Below, in pieces: positions 50,501 to 60,744 of a stretch of 64,000 bases of DNA. The notes below the pieces were generated by a model. That model did not search any database, had not been told where the DNA came from, and saw nothing but the letters and a program-made list of their open reading frames with translations. The position numbers and the translations under genes are program-made. The first letter of the stretch is position 1. Every line of letters starts with the position of its first letter. This DNA comes from Motacilla alba alba. Its lineage: Eukaryota > Chordata > Aves > Passeriformes > Motacillidae. The stretch lies in contig NW_024037374.1 of the NCBI RefSeq assembly GCF_015832195.1, positions 5,247,331-5,311,330 of the forward strand, given 5' to 3'.

Positions 50501-53500
50501 GCTGGATTTCCACGAATATCAAGATGCTGCCCAGGGACAAGCTGCCACTTGTGCCAACTCGTGCCGCTTTGAGAGTGCCCATGGTGCTCTGCAAACTGAG
50601 ACCAGAAACGTGGGGTGCTGGGTTTTGTTTTCCCGGGCAGAAGCCTTTGTCATTACCAAGTAGGCCCTTGTTCCTTGGGGACAGCCTGGCAGCAAGATTT
50701 CCCCGAATATCAAGATGCTGCCCAGGGATATTCTGCCACCTGTGCCAACTCGGGCTGCATTGAGAATGCCCACGGAGTTCTTCAAACTGAGATGTGGAAC
50801 GTGGGTTTGTGGGTTTTGTTTTCCCGGGCAGAAACATTTGCAGTACCAGGTAGGCCCTCGGCCCTTTGGGGGAGGCTGCCTGCTGGATTTCCACGAAAAT
50901 CAAGTTTCCGCCCAGGGACAAGCTGCCACCTTTGCACACTCGCGCTGCTTTGAGAGTGCCCACGGAGCTCTGCAAACTGTGACCAGGACCGTGAGGTGCT
51001 GACTTTTGTTTTCCAGGGCAGAAGCCTTTGTCATTACCAGGTCGTCCCTTGGCCCTTGGGGGCCGGCTGCCTGCTGAATTTCCACGAATATCAAGATGCT
51101 GCCCAGGGACAAGCTGCCACCTGTGACAACTCACGCTGCTTTGAGAGTGCCCATGGTGCTCTGCAAACTGAGATGTGGAACGTGGGGTGCTGGGTTTTGT
51201 TTTCCCGGGCAGAAGCCTTTGTCAGTACCATGTAGGCCCTTGGTCCTTAAGGGCAGGCTGCCGACTGGATTTCGGCGAATATCAAGATGCTGCCCAGGGA
51301 CAAGCTGCCACCTGTGCCAACTCGGGCTGCTTTGAGAGTGCCCATGGAGCTCTGCAAACTGAGATGTGGAACGTAGGGTGCTGGGTTTTGTTTTCCAGGG
51401 CAGAAGTATTTGTCAGTACCAAGTAGGCCCTCAGCCCTTAGAGGCAGTCTGCCTGCTGGATTTCCACGAATATCAAGATGCCGCCCAGGGACAAGCTGCC
51501 ACCTGTGCCAACTCAGGCTGCTTTGAGGGTGCCCACGGAGCTCTGCAAACTGAGACCAGGAACGTAGGGTTGTGGGTTTTGTTTTCCCGGGCAGAAGCCT
51601 TTGTCAGTAACAGGTAGGCCCTTGTTCATTAGGGGCAGGCTGGCAGCAAGATTTCCCCGAATATCAAGATGCTGCCCAGGGACAAGTGCCACCTGTGCCA
51701 ACTCGCGCTGCTTTGAGAGTGCCCATGGAGCTCTGCAAACTGACACCATGAACCTGGGGTGCTTAGTTTTGTATCTCCGGACAGAAGCATTTGCAGTGCA
51801 AGATAGGCCCTCGGTCCTTAAGGGCAGGCAGCCTGCTGAATTTCCACGAATATCAAGATGCTGCCCAGGGACAAGCTGCCACCTGTGCCAACTCGCGCTG
51901 CTTTGAGAGTGCCCACGAAGTTCTTCAAACTGAGACCAGGAACGTGGGTTTGTGGGTTTTGTTTTCCCGGGCAGAAACATTTGCAGAACCAGGTAGGCCC
52001 TCGGCCCTTTGGGGGAGGCTGGCACCAGGATTGCCACGAAAATCAAGTTTCCGCCCAGGGACAATCTGCCACCTTTGCCAACTCGGGCTGCTTTGAGAGT
52101 TCCCACGGAGCTCTGCAAACTGTGACCAGGACCTTGGGGTGCTGAGTTTTGTTTTCCAGGGCAGAAGACTTTGTCATTACCAGGTCGTCCCTTGGCCCTT
52201 GGGGGCCGGCTGCCTGCTGATTTTCCACGCATATCAAGATGCTGCCCACGGAGGAGCTGCCAACTGTCCCAACTCGGGCTGCTTTGAGAGTGCCCATGGT
52301 GCTCTGCAAACTGAGACCAGAAACTTGGGGTGCTGGGTTTTGTTTTCCAGGGCAGAAGCATTTGTCAGTACCAGGTAGGCTCTCGGAACTTCAAGGCCGG
52401 CTGCCTGCAGGATTTCCACGAATATCAAGATGCCGCCCAGGGACAAGCTGCCACCTGTGCCAACTCGTGCTGCTTTGAGAGTGCCCATGGAGCTCTGCAA
52501 ACTGAGATGTGGAACGTGGGGTGCTGGGTTTTGTTTCCCCGGGCAGAAGCCTTTGTCAGTACCAGGTGGGCCCTTGGTCCTCAAGGGCAGGCTGCCGGCT
52601 GAATTTCCACGAATATCAAGATGCTGCCAAGGGACAAGCTGCCACTTTTGCCAACTCGCGCTGCTTTGAGGGTGCCCACGGAGCTCTTCAAACTGAGAGA
52701 AAGTATGTGGGGTTATGGGTTTTGTTTTCACGGGCAGAAGTATTTGTCAGTACCAAGTAGGCCCTCAGCCCTTAGAGGCAGTCTGCCTGATGGGTTTCCA
52801 CGCATATCAAAATGCCACCCATGGACAAGCTGCCACCTGTGACAACTCGCGCTGCTTTGAGAGTGCCCATGGAGCTCTGCAAACTGAGATGTGGAATGTG
52901 GGGTGCTGTGTTTTATTTTCCCGGGCAGAAGCCTTTGTCAGTACAAGGTAGGCCCATGGTCCTTAAGGGCAGGCTGCCGTCTGGATTTCCACGAATATCA
53001 AGATGCTGCCCAGGGACAAGCTGCCACCTGTGACAACTCGGGCTGCTTTGAGAGTGCCCATGGAGCTCTGCAAAGTGAGAACAGGAACGTGCGTTGGTGA
53101 CTTTTGTTTCCCCGGGCAGAAGCATTTGCAGTACCAGGTAGGCTCTCGCAACTTCAGGGCCGGCTGCCTGCTAGATTTCCACGAATATCAAGATGCTGCC
53201 CAGGGACTACCTGCCACTTGTGCCAACTCGCGCTGCTTTGAGGGTGCCCACGGAGCTCGGCAAACTGAGACCAGGAACGTAGGGTTGTGGGTTTTCTTTT
53301 CCCGGGCAGAAGCCTTTGTCAGTACCAAGTAGGCCCTCAGCCCTTAGAGGCAGTCAGCCTGCTGGATTTCCGCGCATATGAAGAGGCTGCCCAGGGACAA
53401 GCTGCCACCTGTGCCAACTCGGGCTGCTTTGAGGATACCCATGGAGCTCTGCAAACTGATACCGGGAATGCGGGGTGGTGAGGTTTTTGTTTTCCTAAGC

Positions 53501-56305
53501 AGAAGCCTTTGTCAGTACCAGATAGGTCCTCGGCCCTTAGTGTCCGGCAGTCTGCTGGATTTCCACGAATATCAAGATGCTGCCCAGGGATATTCTGCCA
53601 CCTGTTCGACCTCGGGCTGCTTTGAGAGTGCCCATGGAGTTCTTCAAACTGAGACAATTAACGTGAGGTGCTGAGTTTTGTTTCTCCGGGCAGAAGCATT
53701 TGCAGTACCAGGTAGGCCCTTGTTCCTTAAGGGCAGGCAGCCTGCTGGATTTCCCTGATTATCAAGATGCTGCCCAGGGACAAGCTGCCACCTGTGGCAA
53801 CTCGGGCTGCTTTGAGAGTGCCCATGGTGCTCTGCAAAGTGAGACCAGAAACGTGGGGTGCTGGGTTTTGTTTTCCAGGGCAGAAGCCTTTGTCAGTACC
53901 AGGTCGGCCCTTGGCCCTTGGGGGCCAGCTGACTGCAGGATTTCCACGAATATCAAGATGCTGCCCAGGGACAAGCTGCAACCTGTGCCAACTCACGCTG
54001 CTTTGAGAGTGCTCACAGAGCTCTTCGAACTGAGAGAAAGTATGTGGGGTTATGGGTTTTGTTTTGCCGGGCAGAAGTATTTGTCAGTACCAAGTAGGCC
54101 CTCAGCCCTTAGAGGCAGTCTGCCTGCTGGATTTCCACGCATATCAAGATACTGCCAGGGACAAGCTGCCACCTGTGCCAACTCAGGCTGCTTTGAGGGT
54201 GCCCACGGCGCTCTGCAAACTGAGACCAGGAACGTAGGGTTGTGGGTTTTGTTTTCCCGGGCAGAAGCCTTTGTCAGTACCAGGTAGGCCCTCGGCCCTT
54301 AGGGGCAGGCTGGCAGCAAGATTTCCACGAATATCAAGATGCTGCCCAGGGACAAGCTGCCACCTCTGCCAACTCGGGCTGCATTGAGAGTGCCCATGGA
54401 GCTCTGCAAACTGAGATGTGGAATGTGGGGTGCTGGGTTTTGTTTTCCCGGGCAGAAGCCTTTGTCAGTACCAAGTAGGCCCTTGTTCCTTAGGGACAGC
54501 CTGGCAGCAAGATTTCCCCGAATATCAAGATGCTGCCCAGGGATATTCTGCCACCTGTGCCAACTCGGGCTGCATTGAGAGTGCCCACGGAGTTCTTCAA
54601 ACTGAGATGTGGAACGTGGGTTTGTGCGTTTTGTTTTCCCGGGCAGAAACATTTGCAGTACCAGGTAGGCCCTCGGCCCTTTGGGGGAGGCTGGCACCAG
54701 GATTGCCACGAAAATCAAGTTTCCGCCCAGGGACAAGCTGCCACCTTTGCCAACTCACGCTGCTTTGAGAGTGCCCACGGAGCTCTGCAAACTGTGACCA
54801 GGACCGTGGGGTGCTGAGTTTTGTTTTCCCGGGCAGAAGCCTTTGTCATTACCATGTCGTCCCTTGGCCCTTGGGGGCCGGCTGCCTGCTGAATTTCCAC
54901 GAATATCAAGATGCTGCCCACGGAGGAGCTGCCACCTGTGCCAACTCGGGCTGCTTTGAGTGTGCCCATGGTGCTCTGCAAACTGAGTCCAGATACGTGG
55001 GGTGCTGGATTTTGTTTTCCCGGGCAGAAGCCTTTGTCAGTACCAGGTAAGCCGTTGGCCCTTGGGGGCTGGCTGCCTGCAGGATTTCCACGAATATCAA
55101 GATGCCGCCCAGGGACAAGCTGCCACCTGTGCCAACTCGGGCTGCTTTGAGAGTGCCCATGGAGCTCTGCAAACTGAGATGTGGAACGTAGGGTGCTGGG
55201 TTTTGTTTTCCCGGGCAGAAGTATTTGTGAGTACCAAGTAGGCCCTCAGCCCTTAGAGGCAGTCTGCCTGCTGGATTTCCACGCATATCAAGATGCCACC
55301 CAGGGACAAGCTGCCACCTGTGCCAACTCAGGCTGCTTTGAGGGTGCCCACGGAGCTCTGCAAACTGAGACCAGGAACGTAGGGTTGTGGGTTTAGTTTT
55401 CCCGGGCAGAAGCCTTTGTCAGTACCATGTAGGCCCTTGGTCCTAAGGGGCAGGCTGGCAGCAAGATTTCCACGAATATCAAGATGCTGCCCAGGGACAA
55501 GCTGCCACCTGTGCCAACTCGCGCTGCTTTGAGTGTGCCCATGGAGCTCTGCAAACTGAGACCATGAACCTGTGGTGCTTAGTTTTGTTTCTCTGGGCAG
55601 AAACATTTGCAGTGCCAGATAGGCCCTCGGTCCTTAAGGGCAGGCAGCCTGCTGGATTTCCACGAATATCAAGATGCTGCCCAGGGACAAGCTGCCACCT
55701 GTGCCAACTCGTGCTGCTTTGAGAGTGCCCATGGTGCTCTGCAAACTGAGACCAGAAAAGTGGTGTTCTGAGTTTTGTTTTCCCGGGCAGAAGCCTTTGT
55801 CAGTACCAAGTAGGCCCTCAGCCCTTGGGGGCCAGCTGCCTGCAGGATTTCCACGAATATCAAGATGCCGCCCAGGGACTAGCTGCCACCTGTGCCAACT
55901 CGCGCTGCTTTGAGAGTGCCCATGGAGCTCTGCATACTGAGATGTGGAACGTGGGGTGGTGGGTTTTGTTTCCCCGGGCAGAAGCCTTTGTCAGTACCAG
56001 GTAGGCCCTTGTTCCTCAGGGGCTGGCTGCCGGCTGAATTTCCACGAATATCAAGATGCTGCCCAGGGACAAGCTGCCACTTGTGCCAACTCAGGCTGCT
56101 TTTAGGGTGCCCACGGAGCTCTGCAAACTGAGACCAGGAACGTAGGGTTGTGGGTTTTGTTTTCCCGGGCAGAAACATTTGCAGTACCAGGTAGGCCCTC
56201 GGCCCTTTGGGGGAGGCTGGCACCAGGATTTCCACGAAAATCAAGTTTCCGCCCAGGGACAAGCTGCCACCTTTGCACACTCGCGCTGCTTTGAGAGTGC
56301 CCACG
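47589..56305 (+). repeat. Right end of the satellite array, mixed variant monomers
   Basis: About 45 monomers of the right-hand subfamily without an obvious long constant-offset duplication by eye, although individual variant units (GGGATATTCTGCC, GAAAATCAAGTTTCC, TTGGTGACTTTTG) reappear from the blocks to the left. The last monomer is cut at 56305 after GAGAGTGCCCACG, just before the expected GAGCTC, by the retroviral LTR. Confidence 0.85.
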
Positions 56306-56618
56306 TGTTGGAAATTATTTAAATGTAGAAGTTTTGTAAAGTATAGTATGTAGGAATTAGTAGCCGTTTGAAGTGTGGTGTAACCTTTGGAGTGTGTAAC
56401 CATAGTATTCAAGCAACCGTAACGAATGTTTAATCAGGGAGGGAAGCAAGAATGTTGATCTGTATACAATGTACTGGAAATCATGATAGGTACTTGATTT
56501 ATAGTCTTGTTTGTAGCTTAAGGAGTATATTGTGAGTTTCACAAGAAGCCAGTTGTTAAGAAGGGGAATTGTTGGGGAGGGGAGTCTGTTACTTGGAGAA
56601 ATTTGTAACAAACTGTAG

Positions 56619-56625
56619 TATATAA
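56619..56625 (+). promoter_or_regulatory. LTR TATA box
   Basis: TATATAA in the sequence GTATATAAGGAG lies about 75 bp upstream of the AATAAA, which is the usual U3/R geometry. The transcription start is expected about 25 to 30 bp downstream, near 56645-56655. Confidence 0.7.
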
Positions 56626-56693
56626 GGAGATCGATGTATCAGTAGTGTTGGAGCTCTGATTTGGGACTGGGGTCCCCGGACTCCCGGGCCCTC

Positions 56694-56699
56694 AATAAA
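56694..56699 (+). terminator. LTR polyadenylation signal AATAAA
   Basis: A canonical AATAAA, followed about 25-35 bp later by a T/G-rich stretch (GGGTTTTGTGTCTCTG) suitable as a downstream element. It marks the R region of the LTR. Confidence 0.75.
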
Positions 56700-56751
56700 G
56701 CACCGCACAAAACTTACGGGTTTTGTGTCTCTGTTCGGGCAACAGTTTTTC

Positions 56752-56769
56752 TGGCGACCGCGGCAGGAC
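56752..56769 (+). other. Primer binding site, tRNA-Arg-like
   Basis: TGGCGACCGCGGCAGGAC begins 7 bp after the LTR end with the TGG expected for pairing to a tRNA CCA tail. From recalled vertebrate tRNA-Arg 3' ends I count about 14 of 18 matches, with the first eight bases perfect. It does not match the proline, tryptophan or lysine primers common in other groups. The 7-bp gap after the LTR is longer than usual, so either the LTR end or the primer assignment could be slightly off. Confidence 0.5.
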
Positions 56770-56993
56770 TCCGAGGGTGGCTGGGGCGGTTCACGTCCCG
56801 ATTCGCTCCAAAGCCGGCGTCGAGCACTTCTCGGGGAGATATCGGTTCGTGCCCTACCCCCGCGCCTGTCGGACAACTGCATAAGGTAAGCCCAAAAGGT
56901 GCTTTATATTGAATAAGGGGATATTGGATTTGGTGGATTTGGTGGAATAAGCCTAGGCCCGGCCGTAAGACGTAGAAAATACGCAGGACCGGA

Positions 56994-57038
56994 TTTTACC
57001 CTTCAGGGGTAAAAAGGTTTTACCCTTCAGGGGTAAAA
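56994..57038 (+). repeat. Two tandem TTTTACCC-loop-GGGTAAAA hairpins in the leader
   Basis: TTTTACCC (56994-57001) pairs with GGGTAAAA (57007-57014) around the loop TTCAG. The identical hairpin follows at 57018-57025 and 57031-57038, a 24-bp period. The position downstream of the splice donor and upstream of gag is where retroviral packaging or dimerisation stem-loops lie. That role is inferred, not shown. Confidence 0.7.
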
Positions 57039-57270
57039 AAAAAAAAAAAAAAGGTGTGGAGGTATTGGTATATTGGAATATTATAATTGTATGGTGTAGA
57101 GGTATTGGTAGTATAATTGTGTAGTATGATGTCGTTTAAGACGTTTAAGGCATTAGTTTAAGCAAATAGTAAATGTAAAATGTAAAAATAGTAAAAAATA
57201 GTAAATGTAAATATAAAAATGTAAAAAAAAAAAAAAATAGTAACTGTAAAATGTAAAAATAGTAAAAAAC

Positions 57271-58857
57271 ATGTCATTAGGTTGTATATTAAAACGATGG
57301 AAAAGTGAAGGATATGACCAAGAGTTGGACAAAGGAAAAATGATTGATTATTGTAATCACTGGTGGCCGGAGTATAAAATTGGAGAAGTTGAATAGCCGG
57401 TGAACGGTACAATAGAAGTGGGAATTATGGAATCTTTGATGCGGTTTTTGAGGAGAAATGAGAAATGGGAGGAAATGCCATATTTAGACTTGTTCTTTGT
57501 TTTAAGCCGAAAGGAGGAGTGGCAGCGAGAATGCAATATTTTGGTGTTGAAAGTAAATGAGGAAAAAGAGTGTGTTGGCTGTAAGCAGAGAAAAGGGTGT
57601 GGGTTGGGGTCTACCGTGGAGGAAGATTTGTCTTACTGTGTAGCTCCGCTAAGAGTTTCTGAGAATCCTGGTTTTATTAACCCTTCTGCGCCGCTTGCTG
57701 AATATATAGGATCTAGTGAGAGTGAGACCGATGGTGATAAGAAGGAGGATGTTAAAAGGACCCCATTAGCAGAACGAACACGCAAGGGGAGAAAAGGGCA
57801 AAAGAAGCCACAGCTAATTGCACCGTTGAGAGAGGCTGTAGGACCCCAAGGGGAAAGGATCCTTATAAAAGTACCCTTTTCCCCAGGAGATTTGGTGATC
57901 TGGAAACAATCTGCGGGGAGTTACCGGGAGGATCCTGAAAAGGTGGCAAGGGTGGTTAAAATGGTAATAAAGACACAGAACCCAGATTGGAATGATTTAC
58001 AGGTGTTATTAGACACAATATTAGACTCTACTGAAAAGGAAATGGTTATTCGGGCTACTAAAGAAAAAGCAAGGGATGACATCCGATTACGGGGGGTGAA
58101 TGAAACGATTAATGAGGTAGTTCCAAGTGAGGACCCTAGATGGGACCCTAATTCAACCGGGGGAATGAGGGCCGTGAAGCGATATCAGGAATTGCTAATT
58201 GAAGGAATCAGAACAGGAATACCTAAAACCATGAACTGGTCAAAATTGTATTCAGTTAAACAAGATAAAAACGAGTCACCTTCTGCCTTTTTGGAAAGAT
58301 TGAAGGATGTGGCTCGGAGATTTACTAATTTGAATGTAGAAGAGCAATCGGGAAAACTCCAGATTGCATTGTTGTTTATGGGTCAGTCACAAGAAGATAT
58401 TAGGAAGAAATTGCAGAAATTAGAAGGGGAAGATACTCGGGACCTGGATAAATTGCTAGAAGTGGCCTGGAAAGTATATAATAACAGGGAGAAAGAGGCA
58501 GCCAGAAAGCAGCAAGCTAGTCTATTAGCTGTGATACAACAAACGGGAGCAGGTGGGAGGATTAATCGGGGTTGCGGACGAGGTGGAATGGGAATGAGTA
58601 GGGAACCTAGGAGAATGATGAGAGGAAGGGAAGGATTTGAGTTTGCCCCAGGCATGGGAAGACTAGACCCCAATCAATGTGCGTTTTGCCGACAATTAGG
58701 ACACTGGAAAAATGAATGTCCGGTAAGAACCGGAATGAGAATGGGGCCAGCTATGGGAAACGTAGGTATGAAAATTGCTTCGCCCGGAGGATTTGCAGGG
58801 AGGTCAGCAGATGTCGCCCAAGCAATAGTCCTGGGACATTATCAAAATCAAAGCTGA
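57271..58857 (+). pseudogene. gag: gag polyprotein (matrix, capsid p30, nucleocapsid), one premature stop
   Basis: Gag forms the virion core. I start it at ATG 57271 (A at -3) because the frame is continuous with the longer open part apart from one TAG at 57394-57396 (codon 42); 528 codons in total, close to the gammaretroviral size. A PSAP late-domain motif lies at residue 138 (57682-57693). The p30-type capsid runs from about residue 185 to 430, with the major homology region NESPSAFLERLKD at residue 334. A basic Gly/Arg linker follows, then one CCHC zinc knuckle (CAFCRQLGHWKNEC, 58678-58719, residue 470). There is no second knuckle. The matrix lacks an obvious Gly2 for myristoylation. The stop at codon 42 would abolish full-length Gag. 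Gag terminates at TGA 58855-58857, with pol continuing in the same frame. Confidence 0.9.
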
Positions 58858-58885
58858 CTAGACCGGGACTTGAAAGTAGTTCTAG
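58855..58885 (+). promoter_or_regulatory. gag-pol junction with TGA CTA G readthrough-type context
   Basis: The gag stop is TGA followed directly by CTAG, and the protease-pol frame continues in phase without any shift. Gammaretroviruses express Pol by suppressing the gag stop, usually UAG. UGA CUA G is a context known to promote readthrough in other viral and cellular genes. A 5-base complement, CTAGA 58858-58862 with TCTAG 58881-58885, could form a small downstream stem. Function is inferred. Confidence 0.6.
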
Positions 58886-59220
58886 AAGTAGAGGGGGAAA
58901 GTCAGGAATTTATAGTAGGTACTGGAGCTACTTATTCTGTACTCAATAAACGAATAGGACCTTTAAGTGATACAACAGTCCAGGTAGTAGGTGCAACGGG
59001 CAAAATAGAGGAGAGACCATTTTTGCAACCTTTAAACCTTCAATTTGGGGGAAAAGAACTGGACCATCAATTTTTGTATATGCCAAATTGTCCAATGCCC
59101 TTATTTGGAAAGGATCTTTTGTCTCGACTAAATGCAAAAATAATATTTGAGAAAGGACGAGTAAAATTGGAGATACCGGATGAACAGATAGCAGGTATAT
59201 TTATGATTAAAGAAATAGAT
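58870..59220 (+). other. Protease domain of pol, catalytic Asp replaced by Gly
   Basis: Retroviral aspartic protease normally cuts Gag and Gag-Pol as a dimer, with one Asp-Thr-Gly per subunit. Here the motif reads V-G-T-G-A-T-Y-S-V-L, with GGT at 58918-58920 in place of the Asp codon. The following Thr-Gly-Ala and a glycine-rich flap-like part are kept, and PLFGKDLLSRL near 59100 fits the C-terminal helix region. The domain is open throughout but should be catalytically dead. The change is A-to-G if the ancestor was GAT, so it does not belong to the G-to-A pattern seen elsewhere. Confidence 0.8.
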
Positions 59221-59238
59221 GCTTCAGCTATTCCTGAA

Positions 59239-60660
59239 GAAATTGAACAGGCAGTAGTACCATGGGTATGGGAAATGGGAATCCCGGGGAAATCAAAGGC
59301 AGCCCAACCGGTGAAAATAGAGTTAAAGGAAGGAGCTAAACCGGTAAGAGTGAAACAATATCCTTTGAAACTGGAGGCTAGGAAAGGAGTGGCTCCTTTG
59401 GTCAAGCAATTTTTAGACCAAGGAATCTTGCAGGAATGTGAGTCAGAATATAACACCCCTATTTTTCCAATAAAGAAACCCAGTGAGAAATATCGGTTGG
59501 TCCAAGACCTAAGGGCTATCAATGAAATAGTGAAGGACATACATCCAGTTGTTGCTAATCCTTATACCTTGTTGACATCTGTATCAGAGAAATTTAAATA
59601 GTTTTCTGTGATTGACCTCAAAGATGCCTTTTTCTGCATCCCACTGGCAGTAGAAAGTAGGAAATATTTTGCTTTTGAATGGGAGAACCCAGATTCTGGA
59701 AGAAAGAGACAACTGACATGGACAAGGCTCCCGCAAGGATTTAAAAACAGCCCCACGATATTTGGAAATCAATTGGCCAAGGAATTGGAGGACTAGAAGA
59801 ATACTCAGGTAACGATATCTCCCTTTGCCTATGTGATTTTACAGTATGTGGATGACATCTTTTTAGGTACTGAGGAAAGAGAAATATGTGTCAAGCTAAC
59901 TACTGATTTGTTAAACATGCTGGGTCAAGCTGGATATCGGGTTTCAAAGGAAAAAGCACAGTTGGTTAAAAACAATGTGATCTATTTGGGTTGCGAGATT
60001 ACCCAAGGTCATAGACGATTGGGGATGAATCGAGTGAAAACAATATGTGCTATTCCATTACCCCGTAATCATCAGGAACTAAGATCCTTTTTAGGAATGG
60101 TTGGGTGGTGTCGTTTGTGGATAATGAATTTTGGTCTCCTTGCTAAACCACTGTATGAGGCCTTGAAGGAGCACCAGCTGGAATGGACATCTCAGCGGAA
60201 AAGAGCTTTCCAGGAGCTGAAACAGGCATTGAAGGAGGCCCCAGCTCTGGAACTTCCGGATTTAACCAAAGGATTCCAGCTGTACGTCAACGAGAGACAG
60301 AAATTGGCCTTGGGGGTTCTTACCCAGAAAGTCGGAATATGGAAAAGGCCAGTGGGATACTTTTCTAAACAGCTGGACTCGGTAAGCTCTGGGTGGCCCT
60401 CTTGCTTGCGAGCGGTAGCTGCAACAATTGCCCTTATCCAGGAGGCCCAGAAGTTGACCTTAGGAACAAAAATGGAAGTATTTGTTCCCCATATGGTCAT
60501 GGCCGTCCTGGAACAAAAGGGGGGACATTGGCTGTCATCCAGCCGTATGTTGCAGTATCAAGCAATATTGAGGGAACAAGATGATGTAGAAATGAAAACC
60601 ACTAACCATGTCAATCCAGCAAAATTTTTGCGCGGAGACCGAGAGGAGAGAGAATTGGCA
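59239..60660 (+). other. Reverse transcriptase domain of pol, two stops
   Basis: Motifs in order are: LKEGAKPVRVKQYPL (about 59323), RLVQDLRAIN (about 59494), VIDLKDAFF (about 59608), LPQGFKNSP (59728) and the active-site YVDD (59845-59856). A class I style thumb and connection region follows, with SLLAKPLYEAL-type and LPDLTKGF segments. TAG at 59599 lies between the fingers and the first catalytic Asp motif, and TAG at 59794 lies before YVDD, so no complete RT can be read. The catalytic aspartates themselves are intact. Confidence 0.9.
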
Positions 60661-60744
60661 CACGATTGTGTTGAAGTGATTGAACAGGTGTATGCCAGCC
60701 GACCTGACCTGAAAGATGAACCATTGAAGGAACCAGATTGGGAA

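Larger units (their letters stand above)
5945..56305 (+). repeat. 191-bp tandem satellite array, about 264 copies
   Basis: The same block recurs head to tail for about 50.4 kb. In order it reads: GAGAGTGCCCATGGAGCTCTGC, AAACTGAGACCAGGAACGTGG, a T-rich stretch ending TTTTCCCGGGCAGAAGC, a TCAGTACCAGGTAGGCC stretch, a GC-rich dyad, then GGATTTCCACGAATATCAAGATG, CCCAGGGACAAGCTGCCACC and TGTGCCAACTCGGGCTGCTTT. Landmarks repeat at 191 bp (for example 6286 to 6477, and 25356 to 25547 to 25738). Small indels give 190 to 195 in places. Each monomer usually carries CCATGG, GAGCTC and CCCGGG palindromes. No orientation switch is seen. The left edge is at about 5945; the right edge at 56305 is not a natural edge but the point of retrovirus insertion. 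A centromeric or pericentromeric location is plausible but unproven. A 191-bp satellite family is known in zebra finch, but I could not compare sequences. Confidence 0.97.
56306..56744 (+). repeat. 5' LTR of the ERV, 439 bp
   Basis: The LTR starts TGTTG exactly where satellite sequence stops and ends CAACA, so the ends form a perfect 5-bp inverted repeat with canonical TG and CA termini. U3 is AT-rich and contains a TATA box at 56619. The GC-rich R region precedes AATAAA at 56694, and U5 is short and T/G-rich before CAACA. A 439-bp length is normal for class I elements. With the 3' LTR out of view I cannot measure LTR divergence, so no insertion age is given. Confidence 0.88.
56745..57270 (+). 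other. ERV leader with splice donor and A-rich tract
   Basis: This is the untranslated leader between LTR and gag. It holds the primer site, a good splice-donor candidate AAG|GTAAGC with GT at 56886-56887 (suitable for making a spliced env mRNA), two tandem hairpins at 56994-57038, and an 18-base A run at 57035-57052. A tract at about 57163-57270 is made of degenerate AGTAAATGTAAAA-type repeats. No upstream gag-frame extension or host gene is seen. Confidence 0.65.

Noticed and set aside
5922..56300. Hundreds of overlapping open frames in the satellite, up to 400 codons (13147-14349, minus strand) and 334 codons (15889-16893, minus strand)
   Set aside because: They are translations of the same 191-bp repeat in shifting frames on both strands. 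Because 191 is not a multiple of three, a frame moves through the phases, and the repeat is poor in stops. No start context, signal peptide or non-repeat domain supports a gene.
5945..56305. Regular repeats as a CRISPR array
   Set aside because: The whole 191-bp unit repeats without unique spacers, and everything else in the window is vertebrate-like.
56558..56580. AAGAAGGGGAA followed by TTGTTGGGG inside U3, looking like a polypurine tract plus a second LTR start
   Set aside because: It would make a 175-bp LTR and leave 264 bp unexplained. The exact satellite junction at 56305/56306 with matching TGTTG/CAACA ends supports the longer LTR.
57400..57402. GTG as the gag start
   Set aside because: The frame extends upstream to ATG 57271 with a good context, interrupted only by one TAG at 57394. 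A GTG start is not expected in a eukaryotic retrovirus.
57158..57412. 84-codon minus-strand frame over the A-rich leader
   Set aside because: It is a translation of low-complexity T-rich sequence opposite the AGTAAATGTAAAA repeats.
59067..59540. 157-codon minus-strand frame opposite pol
   Set aside because: It is the shadow of the conserved protease-RT coding strand, which has a clear family assignment.
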